Part shown: positions 27,839 through 37,204 of the stretch, in pieces
Layout of the letters: each line of letters opens with the position of its first letter
Numbering within the stretch: the stretch's first letter is position 1
Source: CBDESM01 sp965242485
Lineage (GTDB): Bacteria; Chloroflexota; Dehalococcoidia; Bin125
NCBI GenBank assembly: GCA_965242485.1
Contig: CBDESM010000003.1
Coordinates: forward strand, 248,001-312,000
DNA length: 64,000 nucleotides
Direction: 5' to 3'
Program-made: the position numbers and the translations under genes
Notes under the pieces: generated by a model
The model's database searches: none
Told to the model about the DNA's origin: nothing
The model's input: the letters and a program-made list of their open reading frames with translations, nothing else

Positions 27839-28837
27839 ATGCCCGACGAACCCACGCATCAGGACCGCGTCTTCGCGGGCATCCGAGCCACCGGCCGCCA
27901 GCACATCGGCAACTACCTCGGCGCGATCCAGAACTTCGCCGCGCTCCAAGCGCGCTACGAGTGCATCTACTCGATCGTCGACCTGCACTCGCTGACCACG
28001 CTGGAGGAGACGCGGGCGCTGCGCGGCAACGTGCGCGAGACCGCGCTCGACCTGCTCGCGTCGGGGATCGACCCCGACGATTCGATCCTCTACGTGCAGA
28101 GCCACGTGCCCGAAATCGCGGAGCTGCACCTGCTGCTGAGCATGGTCACGCCGCTGGGGATGCTGCTGCGCGTGCCCACCTTCAAGGAAAAGGCGCGGGC
28201 GCAGCCCGACAACGTCAACTACGGGCTGGTCGGCTACCCGGTCCTGCAGACCGCCGACATCATCCTCTACAAGGCCAACAAGGTGCCCGTCGGCGAGGAC
28301 CAGCTGCCGCATCTCGAACTCGCCCGCGAGATCGTGCGCCGCTTCAACCGCAATTTCGGCGATACCTTCCCCGAGCCCGAAGCCGAATTGACCAGCGCCC
28401 CCATGGTGCTCGGCTTCGACAACCGCAAGATGAGCAAGTCCTACGGCAACGCCGTGGACATCGCCAGCACCCCCGAAGAAACCGCCAAAGCAGTCCGCAG
28501 CGCCATCACCGACCCCCAACGAGTCCGCCGCACCGACCCCGGCCGCCCCGAAGTCTGCAACGTCTACAGCCTGCACGGCTTCTTCAACGCCGACAACCAA
28601 CCAGAAATCGCCACCCAATGCCGCAAAGCCGAAATCGGCTGCGTAGACTGCAAAATGCACCTAGCCCAAAGCATCAACCAAACCTTCGCCCCCATCCGCT
28701 CCAAACGCGAAGACCTAGCCGCCGACCCAAAAGCAGTAGACGAAGCCCTCCACACCGGCGCAGAACGAGCCCAAGAGATCGCAAAGGAGGTGCTCGCAGA
28801 GGTCAAGGAGAACGTAGGGCTGCCAAAAGCAGGATAA
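27839..28837 (+). CDS. trpS: tryptophanyl-tRNA synthetase
   Basis: This 332-residue class I synthetase has GIRATGRQHIGNYLGAI (HIGH equivalent HIGN), SIVDLHSLTT, GYPVLQTADIILYKA, VPVGEDQLPHLELAREI and the signature KMSKSYGNAVDIAST. From about 28400 to the stop, codon use changes abruptly from CTG/CAG/CCG to many CAA, CTA, CCA, AAA and GCA codons, while the reading frame and family similarity continue. The next gene is the low-GC helicase 12 bases downstream. Confidence 0.94.
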   Translation: MPDEPTHQDRVFAGIRATGRQHIGNYLGAIQNFAALQARYECIYSIVDLHSLTTLEETRALRGNVRETALDLLASGIDPDDSILYVQSHVPEIAELHLLLSMVTPLGMLLRVPTFKEKARAQPDNVNYGLVGYPVLQTADIILYKANKVPVGEDQLPHLELAREIVRRFNRNFGDTFPEPEAELTSAPMVLGFDNRKMSKSYGNAVDIASTPEETAKAVRSAITDPQRVRRTDPGRPEVCNVYSLHGFFNADNQPEIATQCRKAEIGCVDCKMHLAQSINQTFAPIRSKREDLAADPKAVDEALHTGAERAQEIAKEVLAEVKENVGLPKAG

Positions 28838-28849
28838 TTTGGTCGTTCA

Positions 28850-31627
28850 ATGCCGTTCTGGTCACGCAAGCGCAGCGGTAGTGGCATAGACAGTGATGTG
28901 GCGCTGGCGGAATTCGATCCGCTGGTGCGCGAGTGGTTCACGGAAAAGTTTCCGAATGGCGCGACCGAGCCGCAGCGCGAAGGTTGGCCCGCCATCCGCG
29001 ACGGATTGGATACGCTGATCGCGGCACCGACGGGCACGGGCAAGACATTGACCGCGTTCCTAGCCGGGATCGATTCGCTGATTCAGGAACAGCGGGCAGG
29101 CAATCTTCGGAGCGAGCTGCGAATCCTCTACATCTCCCCGCTCAAGGCGCTCGCGAACGACATTCAGCAGAATTTAGATAGGCCGTTGGCCGAGATTTCT
29201 GAGTTGGCACGCAGGCGCCGCGATTTTGATGTCAACATCACGACGGCTGTACGCCATGGCGACACGACACGGGAAGAGCGAGAAGAAATTCTCGCGAGGC
29301 CTCCGCATATTTTGAATACCACGCCCGAGTCGCTGCATATCATGTTGTCAAACCGGCGCTCCCGCGGCATCCTGCGCACCGTTCAGACGATCATCATTGA
29401 CGAGATCCACCAGCTCGCTCCGACGAAACGCGGAAGCCATCTGGCTTTGGCGCTGGCCCGGCTGGACGCATTGGCTGATGAACGTCCGGCACGGATCGGG
29501 CTAAGCGCGACGCAGCGCCCCATGGAGCCAGTGGCGGAGTACCTCACAGGTATCAGTGAGGGTGGAGAGGCGTTGCCGTGCGAGATCATCGATCTAGGGC
29601 ATCGGCGAGAAATCAAGGTGTGGCTTGAGCCGCCGTTCGATCCGAAGAAAGATGTTGTAAAATTCAAAAGCGATTTCAACTACGTCTCGTTCCGCATCGC
29701 CGAACTCGCGGAAGATCGGCATATGACTCTGGTGTTCGTCAAGAGTCGAGCCGAAGTGGAAGAGTATGGCAAAGAATTGGCAGAGTATTTTGGTGATGAT
29801 GCGGTAGGCGTACATCACGGATCGATGTCTCAGCTCCGACGGAAAGAAGTTGAAGACGGGATGCGGTCGGGAGCACTGCGGGTGGTGGTCGCGACGGCGA
29901 CATTGGAGCTCGGTATTGATATCGGGATGGTTGAATTGGTTTGCCAAATCGGTTCGCCGAGTCGAATCGCGACATTTCTCCAACGCGTGGGACGCTCCGG
30001 GCGGGCGCTCGGGGCAACGCCGGAGGGGGCGATTTTCCCGGAAAGCGTGGAGGAGTGGATTGAAGCAGCGGCGCTCGGCGATTGCATCGATCAGGGAGTG
30101 CTGGATTCGCTGTCGGTACCACGAATGCCATTAGATGTACTCGTCCAGCACATATGTGGCGAAGTTGCAGTCACTGGCCGGGCAACATTGCCCAATCTGC
30201 TCGCTGTCGCTCGCCGAGCGGCACCGTATCGTTCTCTGGCGTCGGATGGGTTCAACGCTGTTGTCGATCTCTGCCGCTATGGTCCTACACCTGCACAGGG
30301 TAATCAGCCAGGGCTGCTGTCGTCGGCGAGATCCGAGAACGAGCTCGCGCCGTTGCAACGGACATCCACGATCGTCAATCTGAATTCCGGAACGATCATT
30401 GATGATGGTCGCGTCTTTGCAGTCGATGCGGCCACTAATCAAGAGATCGGAGAATTGCCGGATGAGTTCGCCGCAGCATTGACGGCGGGCGACGTATTCC
30501 GCCTCGCCAAGATCAGCTGGGAAGTCATGGATCTCGACGAATCCGGGAATGTTTGGGTCGTTAGGTACCGTGACCGCGCCGCCCCGGTACGATACGGAGG
30601 CGATGGCATCGGGCGAAGCCGGGAACTATCGGTCGCGGTCGGCGTGCTGCGGGGAGAGATCGAACGGCGGCTCAAAGGAGGCGTGCAAGGCGCACAACGG
30701 CAATTGGAGGCGACAACCCCCACGGGCAAGGGAGTCTCGGCCTCGAACGCCACGCGCTTGGCCGTCGAGCACCTTGCTGATGCCGTGAGCCGCTTCGGCG
30801 TGATGCCGACCGACCGCACTCTTGTGTTCGAGCTGGGCTGGACAACGCAATCGAATGCGACGGTCGTCTGCCACAGCTGCTACGGACTGGGAATCAACCG
30901 GGCTTGGGGAACCGCATTGGCGCAGTTGACGTTCGAACGGACGGGGGAGAAGCCGATGCTCCGCGCATCGAATGAAGGCTTTGCCTTGCTCGGGGCAGGG
31001 CGCGAGGCTGTCGAGCAGATCGAGCCGGACGACTTGGAAAATCTGCTGACGCGGGCAGCGCAACGAGATCCTTCGTGGCGGAACCGATGGCGGGAGGCGG
31101 CGACGATTTCGCTGTGCGTGCTGGGCTTCAATGGGAACAATTGGATCAGGGTACGGGATCAGGTTAAAGAAGCTGAACGGTTATATCGCGCGGTACTTCA
31201 GGATCCCGCGTGGGAGCAGCCGGGGGACGTAGCTTGGATTTCCAAGCGCGAGCCGATCATGCGGCAGGCGATGCAAGATTACCTGCACACCTTCAATGAT
31301 TTGGACGGTCTCACGATGCTGTTGGAATCAGTCGCGAAAGGCGATATCAAAATTCACATCGTCGAGACCCATTCAATGTCGCTGATGGCGCTCGCACTGC
31401 TGCCCGATTGGTGGCTTGATGCGAATGATCGGCCGGGGATTGGCCAACAACGCAAGCCGGAACTAAGCGAAGCGGGGGCACCCTCACAATCGTCTACAGA
31501 TGCAGGGATGCCCATGCCGAAGGCCAAGAGCAACCAGCAACGGGGCCTGCGCGCGCTCAGACGCCCAGACCGGGATTATCCGGCTGGTCCTCGCCGTCCG
31601 CCATACCGGCGCAGTTCACGGGATTAG
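28850..31627 (+). CDS. Lhr-like DEAD/DEAH-box helicase
   Basis: This 925-residue superfamily 2 helicase has Walker A APTGTGKT (58-66), YISPLKALANDI, NTTPESLHIML, DEIHQLAPTKRGSHLAL, GLSATQRP and the C-terminal core with FVKSRAEVEEYGKEL, HHGSMS, ATLELGIDIG and QRVGRSGR. This is the order and wording of Lhr-core helicases, and a winged-helix/Lhr-specific half follows. Such proteins act on DNA or RNA:DNA hybrids in repair. The last ~55 residues are low-complexity, Pro/Arg-rich. Base composition is distinctly less GC-rich than both neighbours, suggesting transfer. Confidence 0.88.
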   Translation: MPFWSRKRSGSGIDSDVALAEFDPLVREWFTEKFPNGATEPQREGWPAIRDGLDTLIAAPTGTGKTLTAFLAGIDSLIQEQRAGNLRSELRILYISPLKALANDIQQNLDRPLAEISELARRRRDFDVNITTAVRHGDTTREEREEILARPPHILNTTPESLHIMLSNRRSRGILRTVQTIIIDEIHQLAPTKRGSHLALALARLDALADERPARIGLSATQRPMEPVAEYLTGISEGGEALPCEIIDLGHRREIKVWLEPPFDPKKDVVKFKSDFNYVSFRIAELAEDRHMTLVFVKSRAEVEEYGKELAEYFGDDAVGVHHGSMSQLRRKEVEDGMRSGALRVVVATATLELGIDIGMVELVCQIGSPSRIATFLQRVGRSGRALGATPEGAIFPESVEEWIEAAALGDCIDQGVLDSLSVPRMPLDVLVQHICGEVAVTGRATLPNLLAVARRAAPYRSLASDGFNAVVDLCRYGPTPAQGNQPGLLSSARSENELAPLQRTSTIVNLNSGTIIDDGRVFAVDAATNQEIGELPDEFAAALTAGDVFRLAKISWEVMDLDESGNVWVVRYRDRAAPVRYGGDGIGRSRELSVAVGVLRGEIERRLKGGVQGAQRQLEATTPTGKGVSASNATRLAVEHLADAVSRFGVMPTDRTLVFELGWTTQSNATVVCHSCYGLGINRAWGTALAQLTFERTGEKPMLRASNEGFALLGAGREAVEQIEPDDLENLLTRAAQRDPSWRNRWREAATISLCVLGFNGNNWIRVRDQVKEAERLYRAVLQDPAWEQPGDVAWISKREPIMRQAMQDYLHTFNDLDGLTMLLESVAKGDIKIHIVETHSMSLMALALLPDWWLDANDRPGIGQQRKPELSEAGAPSQSSTDAGMPMPKAKSNQQRGLRALRRPDRDYPAGPRRPPYRRSSRD

Positions 31628-31658
31628 ATCGGCTGGCGCGTCAAGGCGCAGGCCGAAA

Positions 31659-32126
31659 TTATCCGCCTACCGGCTCCAGGACGACGATGGGGATTTCTCG
31701 GGGGGCGGCTTTCTTGGCGTAGTCGTTGTATGGGGAGAACTGGGCGGCCATTTTGGTGAAGAGCTGCTGGCGTTCTTCGCCTTGGGCGGTGCGGGCTTTG
31801 GCCTTGGTTCGGGTTGGGCCGACCATGATCCAGACGTCTTCGTCGGCGGCGAGGTTGAGGTACCAGGAGGGGTGGGCGGGCGCGCCGCCCTTGCTGGCGA
31901 CGATGACGTATGCGCCGTCGTGTTCGCCGTAGATCAGGGGGAGGGTGCGCCATTGACCGCTCTTGCGGCCCTTGGTGGCGAGCAGCAGGCAGGGGAGTTC
32001 GCCGCCGTCGCCGCCGGGGCGGGTCCACATGTGGCCCTGCGCGCCGTCGGATTCGAGGTACTCGCGGGTGTGGTTGACGATCCAGTCGGCGCCGGATTCG
32101 GGGACGGAGAAGGGTGCGTCGGACAT
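31659..32126 (-). CDS. F420/deazaflavin-dependent nitroreductase family protein
   Basis: This 155-residue protein contains PCLLLATKGRKSGQWRTLPL (residues about 45-64) and VIVASKGGAPAHPSWYLNL, which are characteristic of the deazaflavin-dependent nitroreductase (Ddn) split-barrel family. It is expected to use F420H2 or a similar deazaflavin. AAGGAGC precedes the ATG. With the LLM-class enzyme at 53122 it implies F420 metabolism in this organism. The substrate is unknown. Confidence 0.87.
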   Translation of the reverse strand: MSDAPFSVPESGADWIVNHTREYLESDGAQGHMWTRPGGDGGELPCLLLATKGRKSGQWRTLPLIYGEHDGAYVIVASKGGAPAHPSWYLNLAADEDVWIMVGPTRTKAKARTAQGEERQQLFTKMAAQFSPYNDYAKKAAPREIPIVVLEPVGG

Positions 32127-32197
32127 GGGGCTGCTCCTTTGGTGCCGTTGCCGTGCAGGGTACCGCCCCAGCGATCACGATTGCCCGCCGGCCGCCG

Positions 32198-33067
32198 TCA
32201 GCCGGGGCCGATCGCGCCGAACCAGCCGACGAGCAGGGCGAGCAGGGCGGGGGCGACGAGGGCGCGCTGCCAGTTGAGCCGGCGTTCGCTGACTTGGAGC
32301 ACGAGGGCCGCGCCGGTGCCGAGCGCGGCGGCGAGCAGGCAGGCGAGCGGCGCGTAGATCCAGAGCGCGTCGCGCCCGTCGATGTTGACGGAGGCGACGG
32401 AGAAGGCGAGGACGGCGGCGATCGCGCCCCAGGCGAGCGGGAGCGCCGCGTCGATTCCGACCCAGTGGAGGATGCCGCGCGCGCCGTCCTCGTCGTCGCG
32501 CTCGAAGTCGGGCAGCTTGCAGACGGCGAAGAGGGCGAGGCCGGCGGAAGCGCCGACGGGCGCGGCCCACCAGAGCACGGCGCGGCCGCCCGCCTCCGGC
32601 AGCGCCAGGGCCGCGCCGAGCGGGAGCAGGATTGCGGCCAGCGCCCAGGCGAGCCAGCCCAGCGGGGAGCCGCGCAGCCCGTGCGAGTAGGCGGCGGCGC
32701 AGAGCGCGAGCCCGGCCGCGACGGCGAGCACCAACGGGCCGAGCGATCCTGCCAGGGCCAGGCCGGCGGCGGTGGCGGCGGCGGCGGCGATGCGGGCCGC
32801 GCGGACGGAGATCTGGCCCGCGGGGACGGGCCGCCAGAGCCGCGTGCGGGAGTCGAGCTCCGCGTCGGCCGCGTCGTTGGCGGCGGCGGCCGCGACGGCG
32901 AGCAGGGCGGCGGCGAGCGCGTAGCGCAGGACGACGTGCCACTCGGCCGCGGCGCTCCAGCCGAGCACGAGGCCGGCGGCTGCCAGCGCGGCGGCGGCGG
33001 TCGCAAGCGGACGGCAGAGCCGCAGCCAGGCGACGGCGTGGAATCGGCGGATGCGCCTGCGGTTCAT
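32198..33067 (-). CDS. UbiA-family prenyltransferase-like membrane protein
   Basis: This 289-residue protein with about eight membrane helices has the first Asp-rich motif NDAADAELD (64-72) followed by RLWRPVPAGQIS, and a second acidic motif DFERDDEDGARG. AYSHGLRGSPLGW is the typical segment between helices. UbiA enzymes attach a polyprenyl chain to an aromatic or other acceptor; the acceptor cannot be told here. The ATG at 33067 is preferred, because the earlier one at 33172 would overlap the divergent SPFH gene. Confidence 0.82.
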   Translation of the reverse strand: MNRRRIRRFHAVAWLRLCRPLATAAAALAAAGLVLGWSAAAEWHVVLRYALAAALLAVAAAAANDAADAELDSRTRLWRPVPAGQISVRAARIAAAAATAAGLALAGSLGPLVLAVAAGLALCAAAYSHGLRGSPLGWLAWALAAILLPLGAALALPEAGGRAVLWWAAPVGASAGLALFAVCKLPDFERDDEDGARGILHWVGIDAALPLAWGAIAAVLAFSVASVNIDGRDALWIYAPLACLLAAALGTGAALVLQVSERRLNWQRALVAPALLALLVGWFGAIGPG

Positions 33068-33158
33068 CGCAGCCGGCTCCGCGCGCGGACGTGTGCGGGT
33101 AGCATGCAGCGGATCGTACGCGGGCGCGCGGACCGCGCCGGCGGCAGGGAGGCGCGGC

Positions 33159-34049
33159 ATGTTCATCATCAACTTCGTGCGCGACTACGAGCGGGTGGCG
33201 AAATTCCAGCTGGGGCGCTTCGTCGGGATGAAGGGGCCGGGCGTGGTCTGGGTGATCCCGATCATCCAGAGCGGCTCGAGCGTGGACATGCGCGAGCAGT
33301 ACTTCGACGTGCCGCCGCAGCGCAACATCACGCGCGACAACGCGGGCGTGGACGTCGACTTCGTGGTCTACCTGCGGGTGATGGACCCGGAACGGACGGT
33401 GCTGGAGATCTCGGACTACCTCGGCGCGGCGCGGCAGCTGGCGACGACGACGCTGCGCGCGGTGATCGGCGAGATGAACCTCGACGAGGTGCTGTCGCGG
33501 CGCGACGACATCAACGCGCAGATGCAGGTGAAGCTGGACGAGGTGACGAACCGCTGGGGCGTGAAGGTGACGGCGGTCGAGATCCGCGAGATCGAGCCGC
33601 CGCCGGCGATCGCCGAGGCGATGACGCGGCAGATGTCGGCGGAGCGGACGCGCCGCGCCGCGATCACCGAGTCGGAAGGCACGCGCGACGCCGACATCAA
33701 CGTCGCCGAGGGCCGCAAGCGGGCCGCGATCCTCGAGGCGGAAGGCGAGCGCGAGGCGCAGATCGCGCGGGCGGAGGGCCTGCGGCAGGCGCAGATCCTG
33801 GAAGCGCAGGGCTACCAGGAGGCGTTGACCTCGATCAACCAGGCGGCCTCGCAGGTGCACGGCAACACGATGGGCCTGCAGTACCTCGAGATGATGAAGC
33901 AGCTCGGCGACGGCGCCAGCACCAAGTGGATCATCCCGATGGAGCTCACCAACGCCGCGCGGACGATCGCGGAACGGCTCGGCGTGGGCGGCGGCGCGAA
34001 CGGCGGCTCAAACAACGGGGCGAACAAGGAAGCGAACGGCGGCGGCTAA
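33159..34049 (+). CDS. SPFH/band 7 domain protein (slipin-like)
   Basis: This 296-residue protein has a band 7 domain in the first ~190 residues (MKGPGVVWVIPIIQ, DMREQYFDVPPQRNITRDN, GVKVTAVEIREIEPP). A charged helical coiled-coil with repeated Glu-Gly-Glu segments, such as ILEAEGEREAQIARAEG, follows, then an Asn/Gly-rich tail. SPFH proteins form membrane-associated scaffolds. No clear N-terminal membrane helix is seen, unlike many slipins. It is divergent from the UbiA-like gene and its stop overlaps that of the Uma2 gene. Confidence 0.9.
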   Translation: MFIINFVRDYERVAKFQLGRFVGMKGPGVVWVIPIIQSGSSVDMREQYFDVPPQRNITRDNAGVDVDFVVYLRVMDPERTVLEISDYLGAARQLATTTLRAVIGEMNLDEVLSRRDDINAQMQVKLDEVTNRWGVKVTAVEIREIEPPPAIAEAMTRQMSAERTRRAAITESEGTRDADINVAEGRKRAAILEAEGEREAQIARAEGLRQAQILEAQGYQEALTSINQAASQVHGNTMGLQYLEMMKQLGDGASTKWIIPMELTNAARTIAERLGVGGGANGGSNNGANKEANGGG

Positions 34050-34717
34050 CCGCGCGGCGCGGGTTCGGATTTGTCGGCCAGCGTCCAGAGCGGCTCGAGG
34101 TCGAGGATCAGTCCGGGCATCTCGGGTTCGCAGGAGACGGTCGCCGGGCGTTCGAGGATTTCCGCTTCGCCGTGCGGGCGGCAGCGGTGGACGGCGCGGT
34201 TGCGCGGGTCGACGAGCAGTGCGAGCCGGGTGCCGCTGTCGGCCCAGCCTCGGACCTTCTCCCGCTGCACGCGGAGCGAGTCATTGGGCGACCGCGTCTC
34301 GATCACGAAGTCGGGACTGACCGGCCAGTAGGCCGGAAGCGGATGCGAGATTCGCTGCACGCGTGCTTGCGTTTCGTCGCTGACCCAGCTGATCGCGGGA
34401 ATGCGCCAATCCCATCCGGGCGGGTGATAGCCGGCGTCGTAGCCGAACGCGCAACCGCCGGCGTCGCCCGACCAGAACACCGTCTGGCCGCAGAGACGGG
34501 AGTTGATGATTCGCGTCTCGCCCTTGCTCGCGTTCGTGATGATCAGATCGCCGTCGCGCGACGCTTCGAAGCGGAGGAGCTCGTAGCGGCGTCCAAGCTC
34601 TTCCAGGTACGCATCCGTGATCGGGCGCGGCGCGGGCAGGCGCAGTTCGCCGCCATCCTTCTCGATGAGGTGAGCGGCTGCCTCCCAGATCGGGTCCGCG
34701 GCCGGGAGAGCGGTCAT
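34046..34717 (-). CDS. Uma2 family (PD-(D/E)XK-like) endonuclease
   Basis: This 223-residue protein has the Uma2/DUF820 core: SPDFVIETRSPNDSL around 134-148, then K154 and GTRLALLVDPRNRAVH. D136, E140 and K154 are candidate catalytic residues of the restriction-like fold. The family is expanded in cyanobacteria and Chloroflexota, and its biological role is unknown. It is convergent with the SPFH gene, sharing bases of both stops. Confidence 0.85.
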   Translation of the reverse strand: MTALPAADPIWEAAAHLIEKDGGELRLPAPRPITDAYLEELGRRYELLRFEASRDGDLIITNASKGETRIINSRLCGQTVFWSGDAGGCAFGYDAGYHPPGWDWRIPAISWVSDETQARVQRISHPLPAYWPVSPDFVIETRSPNDSLRVQREKVRGWADSGTRLALLVDPRNRAVHRCRPHGEAEILERPATVSCEPEMPGLILDLEPLWTLADKSEPAPRG

Positions 34718-34745
34718 TTCAGTCCTCCGACTGGCTGTCGGAACC

Positions 34746-35510
34746 CTAGCCGTCGGCGGGGACGGGCGCGGCGCCGGAGTCGATGGCTTGGATGTACGTG
34801 GAGAGTTCGTTGAAGACGAGTTCGGGGTCTTCTTGGAGTCCGTGGCCGCCGTTTTCCATGAGCACCATGCGCTTCGGTTCGAGCGCTTTTTCGTAGATGA
34901 TCTCGCTGGCTTGGTGGGGCAGGATCGCGTCGCTGGTGCCGTGGATCAGGAGGATCGGCTTGCCCTGTTCGCCGAGGTGGTCGACGTGGCGCGCGCCGAA
35001 GAGCTGGGGGGAGAGCGAGGCGACGGCGTTGATCGCGGGCGAGATTTCGGCTGCCTTGATCACGACGGCGCCGCCGAAGGAGTGGCCGATCAGGACGATC
35101 TTTTCCGCGCCGACGCGGGTCAGGAAGGAGGCCGCGCCGAGCACGTCGAGCACGCAGTCGCCGAGTTCGCCGGCGATGCGGTAGTGGATGCGCATCACGG
35201 TGACGCCTTGGCGCGGCAGCGCTCCGGCGAGGCGCTCGTAGACCTTGTCTGCAGGGCCGAGCACTTCGTGGTCGCCGCCCATCGCGCCGGAGCAGGTGAT
35301 CACGGCGGTGGTGCCGCCCTCGGCGACGTCGAGCAGGGCGCGGATTTCGCCGCGGGTGGTGCCGAGCCGGAGTTCGAGCTTTTCGGGGTCGGGCTCGCCG
35401 CCTTCGGCGGGCGGGCGCGGGCGTCCCTCGACCTGCGTGATCCGCAGCGTCATGTCCTCGCCCGGGCCGTCGTCGGGCAGGGAATCGAGCGGACTGGCGC
35501 GCTCCGTCAT
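34746..35510 (-). CDS. alpha/beta hydrolase
   Basis: This 254-residue alpha/beta-fold hydrolase has the nucleophile elbow GHSFGG (S144), an acid candidate in GTSDAILP and the histidine in NGGHGLQEDP near the C terminus. The N-terminal 50 residues are polar and lack a signal. Its ATG overlaps the stop of the aminotransferase (ATGA), so it is the last gene of the gatC-gatA-lrp-aminotransferase operon. Substrate unknown; an esterase or dienelactone-hydrolase-like role is possible. Confidence 0.85.
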   Translation of the reverse strand: MTERASPLDSLPDDGPGEDMTLRITQVEGRPRPPAEGGEPDPEKLELRLGTTRGEIRALLDVAEGGTTAVITCSGAMGGDHEVLGPADKVYERLAGALPRQGVTVMRIHYRIAGELGDCVLDVLGAASFLTRVGAEKIVLIGHSFGGAVVIKAAEISPAINAVASLSPQLFGARHVDHLGEQGKPILLIHGTSDAILPHQASEIIYEKALEPKRMVLMENGGHGLQEDPELVFNELSTYIQAIDSGAAPVPADG

Positions 35511-36706
35511 TTGGAGACGCGCGCGTTGCGGATGAAGCGCTGGATGCGTTCCAGCGCCTCGACGATGTCGTCGTGGGCGGTGGCGTAGCAGGCGCGGACA
35601 TGGCCGGCGCCGGCGGCTCCGAAGGCGCTGCCGGGGACGACGGCGACCTGCTCCTCGACCAGCAGGCGCTCGGCGAAGGTGGAGTCGCTGAAGCCGAGCG
35701 CGGCGACGGAGGGGAAGCAGTAGAAGGCCCCGCGCGGCTCGGCGCAGGGCAGGCCCATCGCGTTGAAGCCCTCCCACATCAGGCGGCGGCGGCGGTCGTA
35801 CTCCTCGCGCATCAGGACGACATGCTCCTCGCCGGCGCGGACGGCCTCGAGGGCGGCCCACTGCGCGACGGTGGGAGCGGACATCATGGCGTACTGGTGG
35901 ATCTTGAGCATGCCGGCGAGCAGCTCTGCCGGGCCGGCGGCCCAGCCGACGCGCCAGCCGGTCATCGCGTGGGACTTGGAGAAGCCGCCGAGCGTGATCG
36001 TGCGCTCGCGCATGCCGGGCAGCGAGGCGACGGGGACGTGCTCGGCTCCGCCGTAGACGAGCCGGCCGTAGATCTCGTCGGAAATGACGAGCAGGTCGTG
36101 CTCGATGATCGGCGCGGCGATCGCGGCCAGCGCTTCCGCGTCGAGCACGGCGCCGGTCGGGTTGGAGGGCGAGGCGAGGATCACGGCCTTGGCGCGCGGG
36201 GTGATCGCGGCGGCGAGGGCGTCGGCGCGGAGCGCGAAGCCGTCGGCCGCGGCGGTCGGGATCGGGACGGCCCTAGCGCCGTTGAGCGTCGCGGCGGGAG
36301 CGTGGGCGGCGTAGGACGGGTCGGGGATGATCACCTCGTCGCCGGGGTTGAAGAGGGCGCGGCCGGCGAGGTCGAGGCCTTCAGAGACGCCGGTCGTGAT
36401 CAGCAGCTCGTCTTCGGGGTCGTAGCGGAGGCCATAGCGGCGCTCGAGGTCGCGGGAGATCGCGTCGCGCAATTCGAACAGGCCGAGGTTCGAGGTGTAG
36501 TGGGTCTGGCCCTGTTCGATGGCGCGGATCGCGGCCTCGCGGATCGGCCAGGGAGTGACGAAATCGGGCTCGCCGACGCCGAGCGAGATCACGTCGTCCA
36601 TCTGCTGGATGATGTCGAAGAAGCGGCGGATGCCCGACGGCGGCACGTCGTGGACGCGGTCGGCGAGGCGCGATTCGCGGCGGGACTCGGCGCGGGCGGC
36701 GGCCAT
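35507..36706 (-). CDS. PLP-dependent aminotransferase, class I/II
   Basis: This 399-residue fold-type I aminotransferase has SLGVGEPDFVTPWPIREAA, ITTGVSEGLDLAGRALFNPG, LASPSNPTGAVLD, VISDEIYGRLVY and the PLP lysine K244 in GGFSKSHAMTGWRVGW. It most resembles alanine/aspartate-type enzymes. It is preceded by an Lrp/AsnC regulator whose stop overlaps its start (TGATG), the same pairing as alaR-alaT of Bacillus, so control by that regulator is likely. Exact amino acid unknown. Confidence 0.92.
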   Translation of the reverse strand: MAAARAESRRESRLADRVHDVPPSGIRRFFDIIQQMDDVISLGVGEPDFVTPWPIREAAIRAIEQGQTHYTSNLGLFELRDAISRDLERRYGLRYDPEDELLITTGVSEGLDLAGRALFNPGDEVIIPDPSYAAHAPAATLNGARAVPIPTAAADGFALRADALAAAITPRAKAVILASPSNPTGAVLDAEALAAIAAPIIEHDLLVISDEIYGRLVYGGAEHVPVASLPGMRERTITLGGFSKSHAMTGWRVGWAAGPAELLAGMLKIHQYAMMSAPTVAQWAALEAVRAGEEHVVLMREEYDRRRRLMWEGFNAMGLPCAEPRGAFYCFPSVAALGFSDSTFAERLLVEEQVAVVPGSAFGAAGAGHVRACYATAHDDIVEALERIQRFIRNARVSK

Positions 36707-37185
36707 CAGAACGACACCTTCTGGCGGCCGCTTTCCTCTTCCACCTCGAGCAGGACGCCGGCTTCCTTGAAGCGCTTCATCAGCATGTGGGTCGTCGTGT
36801 GGCGGACGGCGGACATCGGGGCGAGTTTCTCCGAGACGAATTCGGCGATGTCGCCCATCTCGCGGCCCTGCACCATCACCATCAGGTCGTAGTCGCCGGA
36901 GACGAAGTAGACGGTGCGCACCTCGTCGAAGCGGGCGATGCGGCGCGCGACCTGGTTGTAGCCGGTGTTGTCCTGCGGATCGACGGTGACCTCGATCAGG
37001 GCGAAGATGCGGGACTCGCCGGCGGCGTCCCAGTTGATGCGCGCGCCCCACGAGGTGAAGAGGCCGCGCGCCTCCGCGTCGGCGATGATCGCCTCGACCG
37101 CTTCGACCGTCCGTCCGGTCTCCTCGGCGATCGCGGCCGGCGTCCGTCGCGCGTCGCGCTCCAGCGCCTTCAGCACATCCTGCAT
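36706..37185 (-). CDS. Lrp/AsnC family transcriptional regulator
   Basis: This 159-residue protein has an N-terminal winged helix (QDVLKALERDARRTPAAIAEETG, continuing to about 60) and a C-terminal RAM-type effector domain with IFALIEVTVDPQD, VRTVYFVSGDYDLMVMVQG and HTTTHMLMKRFKEAG. Such regulators sense amino acids. The ATG at 37185 follows GCGGAG; an upstream ATG at 37203 would reach gatA. It lies 19 bases after gatA and overlaps the aminotransferase, its probable target. Confidence 0.9.
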   Translation of the reverse strand: MQDVLKALERDARRTPAAIAEETGRTVEAVEAIIADAEARGLFTSWGARINWDAAGESRIFALIEVTVDPQDNTGYNQVARRIARFDEVRTVYFVSGDYDLMVMVQGREMGDIAEFVSEKLAPMSAVRHTTTHMLMKRFKEAGVLLEVEEESGRQKVSF

Positions 37186-37204
37186 GGGAAGCTCCGCTTC
37201 CATC

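Noticed and set aside
28850..31627. DISARM/BREX-type defence helicase
   Set aside because: Motif wording fits Lhr-core and no other defence genes are adjacent; the methyltransferase locus is 28 kb away.
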